This document shows positions 36,054-46,308 of a DNA stretch of 64,000 nucleotides, piece after piece. The notes under the pieces are model-generated. The model saw only the letters and a list, made by a program, of their open reading frames with translations. It was not told where the DNA came from and ran no database searches. Position 1 is the stretch's first letter. The number at the start of each line of letters is the position of its first letter. Origin of the DNA: Morinoia aosen (taxonomy: Eukaryota; Arthropoda; Malacostraca; Amphipoda; Talitridae); contig CM059564.1 in NCBI GenBank assembly GCA_030386875.1, forward strand, positions 40,816,075 through 40,880,074, in the 5' to 3' direction. A program made the translations under genes and the position numbers.

Positions 36054-36415
36054 TTATATTAGATTAGATTATTAGTTAGTTTAAGCCTCCCTATCCTCAA
36101 CAAATGAGATCCAAAGAGAGGAAGGAAGAAGGCACCATTTATTATGGAGTTAAGGGAACGTGGAATCCATGCAGAAAGGGCACAGAAACAGTAAGATGAG
36201 AAATAATTTTATGAAACAAGAACAAGTTGAAGAAGAAAGCAGTAGGTACTGAAAAAACAGGGCAGCAGTGAACCGAAAAGAGGTGGTCCTTAACATAACT
36301 AAAACATTTTATTTCAACAAAAAGAAGGCCTATCTAACTCTTAGCTCGGGCCCTTACATTGTCCCCCTGGAAGCGCTAATTCCCACAGATACAATATCTG
36401 TATCCCCCTGAGGGG
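36054..36415 (-). mobile_element. retroposon family A, full-length copy
   Basis: Both ends are intact. The flanks CTGTTAACTACGA (36041-36053) and CTATTAACCACGA (36416-36428) are an imperfect 13-bp duplication, so the insertion is somewhat older than its neighbour. The tail is TATATTAGATTAGATTATTAG. Confidence 0.88.
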
Positions 36416-36467
36416 CTATTAACCACGAATGTTCCTTTTTATTCATTCAACAGTTTCTATACATGGA

Positions 36468-36834
36468 TTAGATTATTAGATTATAAGTTAGTTTAAGCCT
36501 CCCTAACCGCTACAAAAAAGAGCGTATCGAAGAGAGGAAGGAGGAAGGCACCATTTAGTATGGAGATGAGAGAATGAGGAATCTATGCAGAAGGGGCATA
36601 GAAACAGTAAAGTTGAGAAAGAAGTTCACGAAACAAGATAAAATTTGAATAAGAAAGTCAGAGGTGCTGAAAAACAGGACAGTAGTGAACCGAAAAAAGG
36701 TGGTCCTTAACATAACAAAAAAACATTTTATTTCAACAAAAAGAAGGCCTACCTAACTCTCAGCTCGGGCCCTCACATTTTTCCCCTGGGAGCGCTAATT
36801 CCCATAGATACAATATCTGTATCCCCCTGAGGGG
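36468..36834 (-). mobile_element. retroposon family A, full-length copy with target-site duplication
   Basis: The 13-bp repeat TTCTATACATGGA flanks it at 36455-36467 and 36835-36847. It sits only about 50 bp from the previous copy, in the same orientation. It is the near twin of the copy at the window start. Confidence 0.93.
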
Positions 36835-37023
36835 TTCTATACATGGACCGCGTGAACATGTACAGGCGTCATATTTGGACCTCATCTATAAATAGCATCA
36901 ATTAGTATTTCATTAATATGCCGCGACAAATATGTCAACAAAATTTACGAATTATTGCCAGCAAATTATTGCTAGCAAAGCGAAAGATTTCACACAAACG
37001 CTAAGGCTACCTAGACTATGCAG

Positions 37024-37349
37024 CAGTGGTTCTTAACCTTTTTTTTCTCCGATTCATAACTTTTTATCGAGCCAACTCTCCACTCCCCACCTCAGCATTT
37101 TCCTTCTACTTATCTGTAACATTCCTAACCCAGCAGCGTAACATTCCTAACCCTACAAGACGTACAATACCTCTTTATATTTTTTTTTGTTATTGAAAGT
37201 CTGTAAATGGTTGTGATTTGTCAAGTAAGTCAACATTTCTATGTAACGTATTATATTTTGAAATACTATCAATTTTTTGTGGGTAGAAACAAATTCACGA
37301 GATTCCCTACCTGGCAATTCTGCCATTCCCCGCAGATTAAGAACCACTG
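37024..37349. mobile_element. hAT-type miniature transposon
   Basis: The inverted termini are CAGTGGTTCTTAACC on the left and GATTAAGAACCACTG on the right, the classic hAT form. The flanking 8-mers are CTATGCAG and CTCTAGAG. They match at only five of eight places, but the right one fits the hAT target consensus nTCTAGAn. The length is 326 bp with no transposase. Confidence 0.83.
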
Positions 37350-37846
37350 CTCTAGAGGTATTGTGCTGTCAACATCAAGCCCACAACAACGAAAAAACTA
37401 TGAAGCCTCTTGTTCTTTATCCAAAACGGTCTTCATGTCACACATCTAGTCTCTTGAGGTACGGGAACGATTCGAAGAAAATCCGTCTCGCAGAAACGTC
37501 AAGTTCAACCCCAATTCAAGAACTGGACATCTGGATCCAACGAGACTTCAATTCAAAAACTCGGGCAGCATTTGACGCTGTTGGAGCAGGCGGCTCAAGG
37601 TCTACGACTCTTAATTTTCACATGTTTCCTTTCCTTTTGTTTTCCCAGACTCATATAACGAAAGTTTACCAGTACTCGTACATAGTACGGTAGGTGTACG
37701 CCGATCGCAACAGCTCAGCCAGGCCCGCCTATTGGAACACGCCGCTGCCACCAGCATTGTGGTGCGCCACCTGTGCAGCGGGCTAGTAGTGCGCGTCACG
37801 TCGGTCGTGACAACGCATCACTTTACAAGTGATTGCATTTCTTTCC

Positions 37847-38040
37847 TAGAATAAGTATCGAATGAGCCTGCTTCAGAATGAGTATCGAATGAGCCTGCTT
37901 TACAGAATAAGTGTTAAATGAATACGCTTCAGAATAAGTATCACATGAGTATGCTTTAGAATAAGGATCAAATGAGTACGCTCTAGAACAAGTATCGAAT
38001 GAGTACGCTTTAGACTAAATATGAAATGAGCATGCTTTCA
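37847..38040. repeat. 27-28-bp tandem repeat, about 7 units
   Basis: The unit is AGAATAAGTATCGAATGAGCCTGCTTC with frequent GTACGCTTT variants. Confidence 0.87.
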
Positions 38041-40696
38041 GATTATTCTTTTTTATACGTTTTATGCTTTTTACGTTCACTCACGAAAATCATGGAAGTA
38101 CCAAGTTTTATGTTGTAACAGATTACTACTACACTTGTTATAGATCGTAAAGCAGTTTAGTCAGAAATAAGATATTTCATTAATTTCCCCATCTTTGATT
38201 CAAAATTCCTCATGTCTTGCAATGATTGATGCAGTGCTAGTCTAATAAATGCTTCTATTGACAGGTACTCATGAAATGCTCTCGTAAGAATCACACGAGA
38301 CTTGTTTCTCGGAACTACTTGTTTATGAAGAGAAATAGGTTATATTGCAAAACGGGGTGCTGAACCACAGCACACAGCTATATGCTGCACAGAACACAGG
38401 TTCCTGTACAGTGTCACTACGTTTTGGAAGGCAACGCAACAACTCAACATGGTGTTAATCCTCATTGAACGAAAAGCCATGTTTTATTATTCAGAGACTA
38501 CACGACCGGACAGGACAGGCTTTCACAGTGCACCTGTGGAACCTTACTATAAATATTCCCACTAGTTGGAATCGAAACTCCAGCAACAACTATCACTGGT
38601 TACCAAGAAGTTGACTAGTTGTCCAATGAATAACAAGAACACGTAAATTTACTAAAAAAATGAATACTTGTGAATGAACAACCTCAAAGTCGGATTTAAA
38701 CACAGCGTTAAAAAGTGAGCTACTTATAAAACACAAACACAACTCATTATAACTCGACAAAAATACCATAAATAATAATGTGAAAACATAGACGATACTA
38801 TCGATAGAGTATTCAAGCAGACCTCGACACTGGGAATACAAAATGAGCACCAAACACCAAGCGATATCAGACTAAGGCGCTACAAAACATGACCAAATCA
38901 AGAATGGAGACCCTAATGCCTAGAGAAATGTATCAAGCCCCAACACGGAGACGGTCGAGGTAAACACACGATCCCTGGCCTAGAGAAGTACGGGCAAGCA
39001 AAGCTAAAAGAGGCCGTCGGCATCAGGGACGGACGTCCGTCCTTTTAATGAGGTTCCGAGCGGAGCATCGCACCCACCGCTTTTACTCTTAATTACACAG
39101 AGGGGCGTTCGTCCGGCAACACAAAGAGCGGAAGCTCTCTTTTTATCCTCATTAATTCGAGCGATGAGAGCTGAGAGTGTCGTCACAGGGAGAGCAGAGC
39201 AAAGTTCACGCAGTGACCCGCGCTGCTGAGCTGGAATGGTAACGGGCTCAGGTCCGAGACTTGCGTGCGTCCACCCGCCATATTACGGTGCCGCTACTCC
39301 CAGAAATGGTTCTGTTTTCGAGTTTGTGAGGGTCATCCTTATCTCAGAAACGCGTCCGGTTGAGAAGCATCCGTGGCCAGACCACTCGATGAGTGGAAAC
39401 GTTTTGAGAAGCACTAGCATCAAATATTATCAGTGATGTTAACGATTGACTACAACACGTATTTGGAGGTGTCTGTAGAATGGAGAAAATTTTACACGCA
39501 AAAGACGGTGTTTTGACAACGCTGTTTGCAAATAAGGTTACTAAGGTTACTAAGTAACATAGAAACTAAAGGTACAAAGGTAAAGTAAAGGTACTAAATA
39601 AAAACGCAGGAATATATTGATGTGCTCATATTGTACAAGCTACTACAGAAAAGCAGCTACGGCTATGGCTGATACCACCACAGGTGTTGCTTGCTCTCCA
39701 AGGCTGACAAGCTTTGAAACGAACTGACTCATCACTCACAAGACACACTTACTCGTAACACAACAACCAAAGAATTTGAATGACGACATACCAAAATAAA
39801 ATTTTCGAGCTATTATTTCCTGATATCATGTTGCTTAAATAGCAAGATCACCATAAATGCTTAAATATAAAAAAAAAGAATGTTAATTGTATCATTTTAC
39901 TCAAAATGTAAAAACTATCGTAAACCAGCCCCTTCACCAGTTCTGTAAGATACAAGGTATGATCGATATTATGAAACAAAAATGATCAAGTTTGTAATCA
40001 AATTCTTTTTGTGATTTCATTCTTCAGAACTATTAATAATACTTGATATCCCATACAACTGATGATGAGGCTCGTTTTCAAAATATTTTTCGAGTAAAAT
40101 TACTTGTTTTATTGGTACTTTCTCCACTTTTAAATTTTCAACTACAGGGGTAAGAGAAACTATGTTACTAAACAGAACCTAAGAGTATGGAGAAACTATA
40201 GTTCTGTAGAGAAACTATGAGTTTTGAGAAACTATGAAAGGAGAAATCCTTATTTCACCGTTATTCGCATTAAAATAGAGAATTTGATTTTTTTCACACA
40301 AGTGAATGAAATGAATGAACTAAGCACTAATAATTTCCCAAAATTATTTCCTCGATGCAACTCAATATTCATTACGTTGTATCTGATGCTGACAAATCTC
40401 AATTGCTAACTGAAATAGTACATCTAAATTTTAGCGTTTTTAGATGATTTAGTTTGTGATGGAATTATATAAAGTTTTGCAAATTTTGCTATGAATTCGG
40501 GACTACAATACGAACAATGAGAATCTCAAAAAACCAAAATGAGTAGGAGAACACTAATTAGAAGGAGAACACTCTAATTAGAATGAGACGTCAGGCGGAT
40601 GAGATAGCTGTTTCGTGAGGAAAAGAAAGCTGAAGACAAATCAATACGAAACAGAGAGGGTCAACACAGCTGGCCACACCAACAAACCTTGCCTAT
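38041..40696. other. unique sequence with a structured GC-rich block at 38995-39200
   Basis: The block holds the palindrome GGACGGACGTCCGTCC (39027) and several TAAT cores in an AT-poor setting. Elsewhere the sequence is AT-rich, with a short GGTTACTAAGGTTACTAAG repeat at 39535. No gene is seen. Confidence 0.4.
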
Positions 40697-40976
40697 TTGG
40701 TCACGAGTGGAAATGAGCAGAAGCCATAAGTAAGAATCCACGGACTAACGTAACCACTTATTCTTGTAAAAACTGTAAATTGAAAACTATCCCAAATTTC
40801 TGGCTGTATTTATCTCACGCTGCACAGGTCAGGTCATAAGTGGAAATGAGTAGGATTTCAAAGTAACAATCCATTAGTGCAGGACTAAAGTAACCAGTTA
40901 TTCTTGTAAAAACTAAAACTTGAAAAATACCCTAAATTCTTGCCTGTATGCATCTCATGATGCCCAGGTCAAAGCT
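40697..40976. repeat. tandem duplication, about 139 bp
   Basis: GGTCACGAGTGGAAATGAG (40699) and GGTCATAAGTGGAAATGAG (40835) start two copies sharing GTTATTCTTGTAAAAACT and CTGCCTGTATGCATCTCA-type blocks. Confidence 0.75.
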
Positions 40977-42700
40977 GCTCACACCGACAACACAAGTAGG
41001 GCCAATGATTCCTAGCCACATACGCTAGTGCTTTTTATTAAATTCTAGTATGAGATCGGTAGTTCAATTAACGTAAGAAAATAAATAAAATATAAAGAGA
41101 CCATACAAATTTGACCAGTAATTATACTAACTAGCCAACGATGTAAATTGGAAATTGAATAGAAAGCACCAGAAATCAGGTTCTGGAGCACATTCATTAT
41201 CCCACAGTTCAACAAGCAACACACTTAACAGACCATTGATTTACTTTTTTAGGCAAATTTCTGTCATCCTACCAAAAAAATGAAGCAAGACGGCAAAACT
41301 CGTGTCAGAGTAAAATAAAATACTTCGATAAAATTAATGAAAAAGACCACATGCGGCAAAGAAATTTCAGTGAACTCTTTCATCTCATTCATCTCACATG
41401 CAGTAAGGATGATATCAAAGGCATAGGAAACTACTTCAGTCGATGTTTTTCAAATTTGGCTAGAGATAACTCTGAAATTCTCGCTATTCAGTGCTCGCAC
41501 AAATAAAAAGCTACATGCCCACGTGGTTCCTGTATACACACACGCACAAACATTCTTAATTTTGAAAATCAAAGTTGAGCAGATCATTCCTTGATATCTT
41601 TCGAATGCAAGCCAATACAATACAGATTCAATCTTTGTGAAGCAATGTCTAAAACCGGAGCTTCATGTTTGCAAAGGCCGTGGGATTGTCCAAAGCGAAT
41701 AGGAACGAACGGTTATTGACTGGGCTGCAAAACTCAAATTTGCAACCAAGGCACACCTGCACGATAGACACTCTTGGCCAGACAACTGATTGGGGACTTG
41801 AAGATAAAGTCACGGAAACACAGGTGTCCAAGAATCACTGCGTATTCAGAAAATCGAGCCGAATACGAAATAACATGTCTGCACGTATGTGGTTTCTTAC
41901 ACAGCTGAAGACGCACCTGCCGATACTATCATTCATAAAAAAAATGATAGCTATCACATAAAACATGGACGCTGAAATTTGCCGGCTTTCCGCTGGGTTC
42001 TAAAAAGATTAGATAAGACTTTCGGCCACTGAAGTTACTTTGAGGGCGATCGAATAGAGGCACCGTGGATTATTTCTAAGCGGAGCATTTAATTAATCTC
42101 ACACAAATTCAAAAATAAGAACCTCGCACAATGCGTCAGCTACTCAAAAAAGACAAAAAATACAATAAAAAAACTATTACGAAATTGTGATAAGTATCGA
42201 AACCATTTCTAAGATGAAAAACAGGTACTCGAGATCGCAGTTCGCTGAGAAGGTTAGAAACAGTACACATTCTAAGGAGTCGTGTATGAACATAGGAAAG
42301 ATCGACGAACCCTGTACACGTGCTGGAGATTGCTTGGTCTCTACGTCAATTTTACTTCTAATGCTGTAAATCTAAACTTGAAAAATTATCCTGGTGCATT
42401 AATCCAATACAACGAAGTGCACTTGCAACGGAGCTTAAAATAAAGAATGAAACACACGCATCTATTTCGAGGTTCAACTCGAAAAATAAACATTTACAAG
42501 GACGTTTCATTAAAATACGACCATTGGAATATCGTCTACGTAAGGAAAAAAGAATAACGATCCTTCATAGTTCTTACGCACTCGTTCGTAGGAATGTGAA
42601 AACTAAACACAGGATTCGACTAGAAATTCGCTGCTCGAATGAGCACACTCATCTACTGGTTTTCTCTCACATCGCCACTAAAATATAGGAGTCTAATTCT
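40977..42700 (-). other. intron downstream of the muscleblind exon
   Basis: This begins at the donor GTGAGT and shows no further exon that I can recognise. In particular there is no minus-strand CKYFHP-type second finger. Confidence 0.6.
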
Positions 42701-42711
42701 CGGTACTCACC
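42701..42711 (-). promoter_or_regulatory. 5' splice site (donor) of the muscleblind exon
   Basis: On the minus strand the exon ends AAG and the intron starts GTGAGTACC, a near-perfect U1 match. The homology to muscleblind proteins stops exactly here, at the codon for Lys90. Confidence 0.93.
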
Positions 42712-42980
42712 TTGATAGAGTCGTAACAAGCTGTGACACGACCGTTCTGCACCTCGACATTAGGCAGTGGATGGGCAAACTTGCACTCTGTGTCGGGCCG
42801 CGTGCACTTGTTGCGTTGAAATTCACGGCACACTTCCAACTGTAACCACCTAGAGTCTTTCACGTTCAAGAGATTATTGACGCTCACCATTGCCACATTG
42901 GGCGGATTCACCATCTGATTGTAAGGCGCCCCGGCGGGAGCAGCACTGGCAGGCTGTACAGCACCACTGTTCGGATCCAT
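42711..42980 (-). CDS. mbl: muscleblind-type CCCH zinc-finger splicing regulator, first coding exon (partial gene)
   Basis: Seen: the exon encodes 90 complete codons from an ATG at 42980 down to a splice donor, AAG|GTGAGTACC, whose intron begins at 42710. The frame would run on only five codons past the donor. An in-frame TGA lies nine codons upstream (43005-43007), so this ATG opens the frame. Residues 1-35 are low-complexity, rich in Ala, Pro, Asn and Val. Residues 41-70 form a CCCH finger, C51-x7-C59-x6-C66-x3-H70, with the family core KDSRWLQLEVCREFQRNKC and ECKFAHP. Residues 75-90 match the conserved linker ending YDSIK. Family knowledge: Muscleblind/MBNL proteins are nuclear and cytoplasmic RNA-binding proteins that bind YGCY motifs through paired CCCH fingers and control alternative splicing and RNA localisation. 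The second finger normally lies in the next exon, which is not seen in this window. Oddity: the finger is followed by Pro-Leu-Pro, where Pro-Pro is usual. The phase-0 exon end means it can be skipped or circularised without a frame effect at this boundary. Confidence 0.96.
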
Positions 42981-43322
42981 GATTACAAAGCTATTGATTG
43001 ATCTTCACTACACCTACACAATTTTTGCACTGCTTAACTTTTTGTTGGACAGGCAACTTCAGAGAGAGAGACGCGTTTGGCACAGAACGCAGGATAGCCC
43101 AGCAATAATAGTAACACTTTGAAGGGAACACAAGCCTCAGACTTTGGGTTTGCTGGAGGAGGCTCTAAACTAAATCTTCTCGCGTTTTGGATGGATTGAA
43201 CTACAAAAACGAGTCTCAGTCACAAAATAATCACTTAAATCGGATGGAGAACTGGTTTTGATTCGTTGATTTTAATAGGTTATTAATTAATTGTTAAGCA
43301 AGCTAATGGAAGCTTTAAGATG
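42981..43322 (-). other. probable 5' UTR part of the muscleblind exon
   Basis: The DNA just 5' of the muscleblind ATG on the minus strand has stop codons in the coding frame and no other coding signal. The best acceptor I can read is a pyrimidine-rich tract ending in CAG at 43323-43325, which puts the exon start at 43322 and makes the exon 612 nt. A weaker alternative acceptor (CCTCCTCCAG) would start the exon at 43152. Which one is used, or whether transcription starts inside this block, cannot be settled from sequence alone. Confidence 0.5.
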
Positions 43323-43360
43323 CTGGAAGAAGCAGAGGCAATCAAAGCAACACTAGCAAC
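43323..43360 (-). promoter_or_regulatory. candidate 3' splice site with clustered YGCY motifs
   Basis: The minus strand reads a pyrimidine-rich tract ending TTCTTCCAG. Four YGCY tetramers (TGCT, TGCC, TGCT, TGCT) fall within 43331-43358. YGCY is the established binding motif of MBNL/Muscleblind fingers, so this could be an autoregulatory site. That role is inference. Confidence 0.5.
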
Positions 43361-43737
43361 ACTGCACAAAAGAGAATCGTTCACCTTTTCAATGATCATC
43401 AGAAAATGCAAGACTTTGTTCGTAGTTACAAGCACTTGGGCACCAAATGTTCTCAACTGAAAGCAAGCAGCGTCACAGAATTATCAAAATGAAATAGTTT
43501 CTTTCAAAGCTTAGGACTACCGGCAGGAAATATTAGGCTCTATGAATATTTTGTTAGCAAACGTGTACATGAACTACAGGCCAAAAATTATATTGATTCT
43601 ATGAAAGAACGAGAACAGAAGAGCCAAAAGCCAATGTTTCAATAAGATGCAACAAGCATAAAAACTGCGACCTGTGAAAGTGCTTCACGATTTTTTCAAA
43701 AACCCACGAAATGAAAGAGACAAGCCAAAGAAAATTT

Positions 43738-44080
43738 CATAAAATACTGGGGCATGGAGCATAAAAACTTCGTAAGACGGATGATTGAGAGAGGCGTATG
43801 AGCACCAGAAGACAGAGAGGGCTGTAATCGTGTGTGTGCGGCAACTCGTTAAGGAATTGTGATGGGATTTTGATCGCCCTCACAACGAAGGAAGCGTTGC
43901 ACTCAGAAAGAGAGCTAGCGAGGTGGCAGAAGAATTTCAGGTAGGACAAGCGAGAGGCAGAGAGGCCGAGCGAGCTAGAGGAGATGTCGGCGTTCAGGCC
44001 TTCAGTTCGAAAGCTCTGGCGGCAGCAGCGGCGGCAGTGAATGCTCAATACGAAGCAAGCAGCCTGATCAACAACACTCG
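43738..44080. other. GC-richer block upstream of the muscleblind exon, possible promoter or upstream exon
   Basis: The block stands out from its AT-rich surroundings by GAGA-type purine runs and a CGG/CAG-rich stretch at about 44020-44040. Open frames of 128 codons (minus) and 88 codons (plus) cross it. Neither encodes a family I recognise, and both look compositional. It lies 0.4-0.8 kb 5' of the probable acceptor, so a promoter, enhancer or untranslated exon is conceivable. Confidence 0.2.
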
Positions 44081-44483
44081 TCGATCTGAAACAATAGAGA
44101 AGAACGTTAGACATCACATCCATGAAATGAAATACGAAATTATTAGCACCAAAAGCGTTGACAATGGCGTAAACTTTTTTCCACGGTAAGATATATATCT
44201 CAAGAGTATCAACATTGGTGGTATTACGTTTTTCAAAATAATTATTATTTTACGCACTGCATATGTTAACTTTCATTCGAAAAGATTCACAGAACATGTC
44301 TGTAAAGTGACTCATCATGATGATAGAGAGGCATGCACTCATTAATCTAGTCGAGTTTACCACGTGTCAAATAAAGACGAATTCAAGGGTCTCAGCTGCA
44401 AGAAATCTCGGATTTTGGCGAGGGAAAAAAACCTGAGTGACAGTTAATAAGCACCTCGTTGGTGCCGATTTTAAATTGAAGTA

Positions 44484-44532
44484 AATTAGGTAAATTAGAT
44501 TATAAGTTAGTTTAAGCCTTCTTGACCACAAG
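44484..44532 (-). mobile_element. retroposon family A, short 3'-end fragment
   Basis: Only the tail and terminal segment are present: GATTATAAGTTAGTTTAAGCC followed by TTGACCACAAGG. Confidence 0.55.
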
Positions 44533-44571
44533 GAAGTCTTTAGGTAAAGGTAAGGGTAAATTTGGTAAGGC

Positions 44572-44802
44572 TTAAACACTTAGACTGCGACTACTAAATA
44601 TTAAGTTCAACACCAAACTCAAATTCCATGTCGATTGTAGTAAGCCATTTGGAAAATACCAAACATGAACTGGATCGTGCCTTCATTAAGCTTTGATAAA
44701 ATATTTATGAAAATTTGAATTTGCGACTACTGGCCGGTCAGCAGCATTATGAAAGTTACCTACGTGTACCACCGGTGGCGCACGTCGCAGTCAAAGTGTT
44801 AA
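44572..44802. mobile_element. TTAA miniature element family B
   Basis: The left end is TTAAACACTTAGACTGCGAC and the right end is GTCGCAGTCAAAGTGTTAA. The core GACTACTGGCCGGTCAGCAGC is intact. It sits between the muscleblind upstream block and a full-length family A copy. Confidence 0.82.
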
Positions 44803-44854
44803 GTTGGGTAAGTGAACACAAGTTAGACGTAGTCGTTGCATAGGTTAATTGTGG

Positions 44855-44855
<1 letters not shown>

Positions 44856-44890
<35 letters not shown>

Positions 44891-45232
44891 AGAAAGTTTT
44901 AGCCTCCCTTAACCACGACAAAGATGTTCCAAGAGAGGAAAGAGGAAGGCACCATTTAGTATGGAGTTGAGGGAACGCGGAATCTATGCACGAAGTGCAC
45001 AGAAACAGTAAGCTAGGAAAGAAGTTCATGAAACAAGAAAAAAGTTGAAGAAGACAGTCGTAGGTGATGAAAAACAGGACAGCAGTAAACCGAAAAAGAT
45101 GGTCCGCAACAAAACAAAAACCTATTTTATTACAACAAAAAGGAAGCCTACCTAACCTTTAGCTCGGGCCCACACATGGTTCCCCTGGGAGCGCTAATTC
45201 CCATAGATACAATAATTGTATCCCCTGAGGGG
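44856..45232 (-). mobile_element. retroposon family A, full-length copy
   Basis: The tail is a long (ATT)n run. The flanks GTTAATTGTGGC and ATTAATTGTGAC look like a diverged target-site duplication. This is the copy nearest the muscleblind exon (1.5 kb upstream) and belongs to the young subfamily. Confidence 0.88.
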
Positions 45233-46308
45233 ATTAATTGTGACCTGGTTATTGAAAAGTGAATGGTATGAACACTGGGGGAAAATAATTATGGAACAAA
45301 TGACAGGGTGAAATTAATTCCGAAAAGACTCTCAGTTGGAAACGAGTATATTGAAAGGCAAAAATACAACAAGTTGAAGCGACAACATATAACGGATTTC
45401 TAAAAGTTCCGCAATAAAATTCGAGGATTCGGGAGCACACGGCCTTAAAAAAAGGGGCATTTTCTAAAGTCTTTCACTGCGCGCTATTGAGGCGTGCCTA
45501 CATCTCGACAACGATAAAAATGAAAATGAGATTTTTCAGATCGTACATATGAATGCGAGAACGCAGACTCAGCGCACCGACTATCAAAGGATTCACCGAA
45601 CGCTTATCAAATACGCCATAAAATTCAGCACAAATTTATGTAATTGTAATCTCATTACGTGCACATTTTAACGCGGCCTTTACGATTCCAGCTTCCGGAA
45701 AAAAAGTGATAATTCGAACTCAGTGAGGTCAGCATGCAATATCAAGAGTCATCGTACGTCATGAAAGGCGGAAGAATTAAAGGAGAATTACGACGTAAAT
45801 TGAAACAGATTTTGGGGCCCGGGAACTTTACAGGGACAATTTAGTGTCATAATTAAGTAGACGAGTGATTACGGAGGTCTAACCGCGAGAGGCAGCAATA
45901 TTCGCGACTGCAGCTCGGTGGCAGGTCACAAAAACTGAACTGCTGAAAAGAACGAAGCATTTAAGGGTCTGGCAACCTGACTGGTCTAGGTTAAGACCAA
46001 TTGCATCACATTTTTTTCGATCTCTTGCATAAATTAGCCAGACATAAAATAAAAGCACATCATGAGAGAGATAGGACGCCTAGGACCCGTTAAGAATCTA
46101 TAAGTATAGTGAAGCGTCAGCAACAATTGATCAATACTTCGCCAAGAAAAAGTAAAATACACGAGGAAGCAAAGGTCTCAAGCAGAGAACTAGTGGACCA
46201 AAACGAGAACGCTTTCGAAACGACAACGCCCCCAGTATAGCCGAGGTGGTGCCTCGCCTAGCTGACTCACTCCTGCAATAATTGCAGCGAGTTGGAGCTG
46301 GGCGACAT
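45233..46308. other. unique sequence, possible conserved noncoding block
   Basis: 45470-45900 mixes TAAT/ATTA cores with GC-richer motifs (TTTGGGGCCCGGGAAC, TCATTACGTGCAC) and lacks repeats. It has enhancer-like composition only. Confidence 0.3.

Noticed and set aside
38085..38110. Possible second-finger exon (minus-strand TWYFHD-like reading)
   Set aside because: It lacks the Cys spacing and the CKYFHP sequence expected of the second muscleblind finger, and no splice sites fit.
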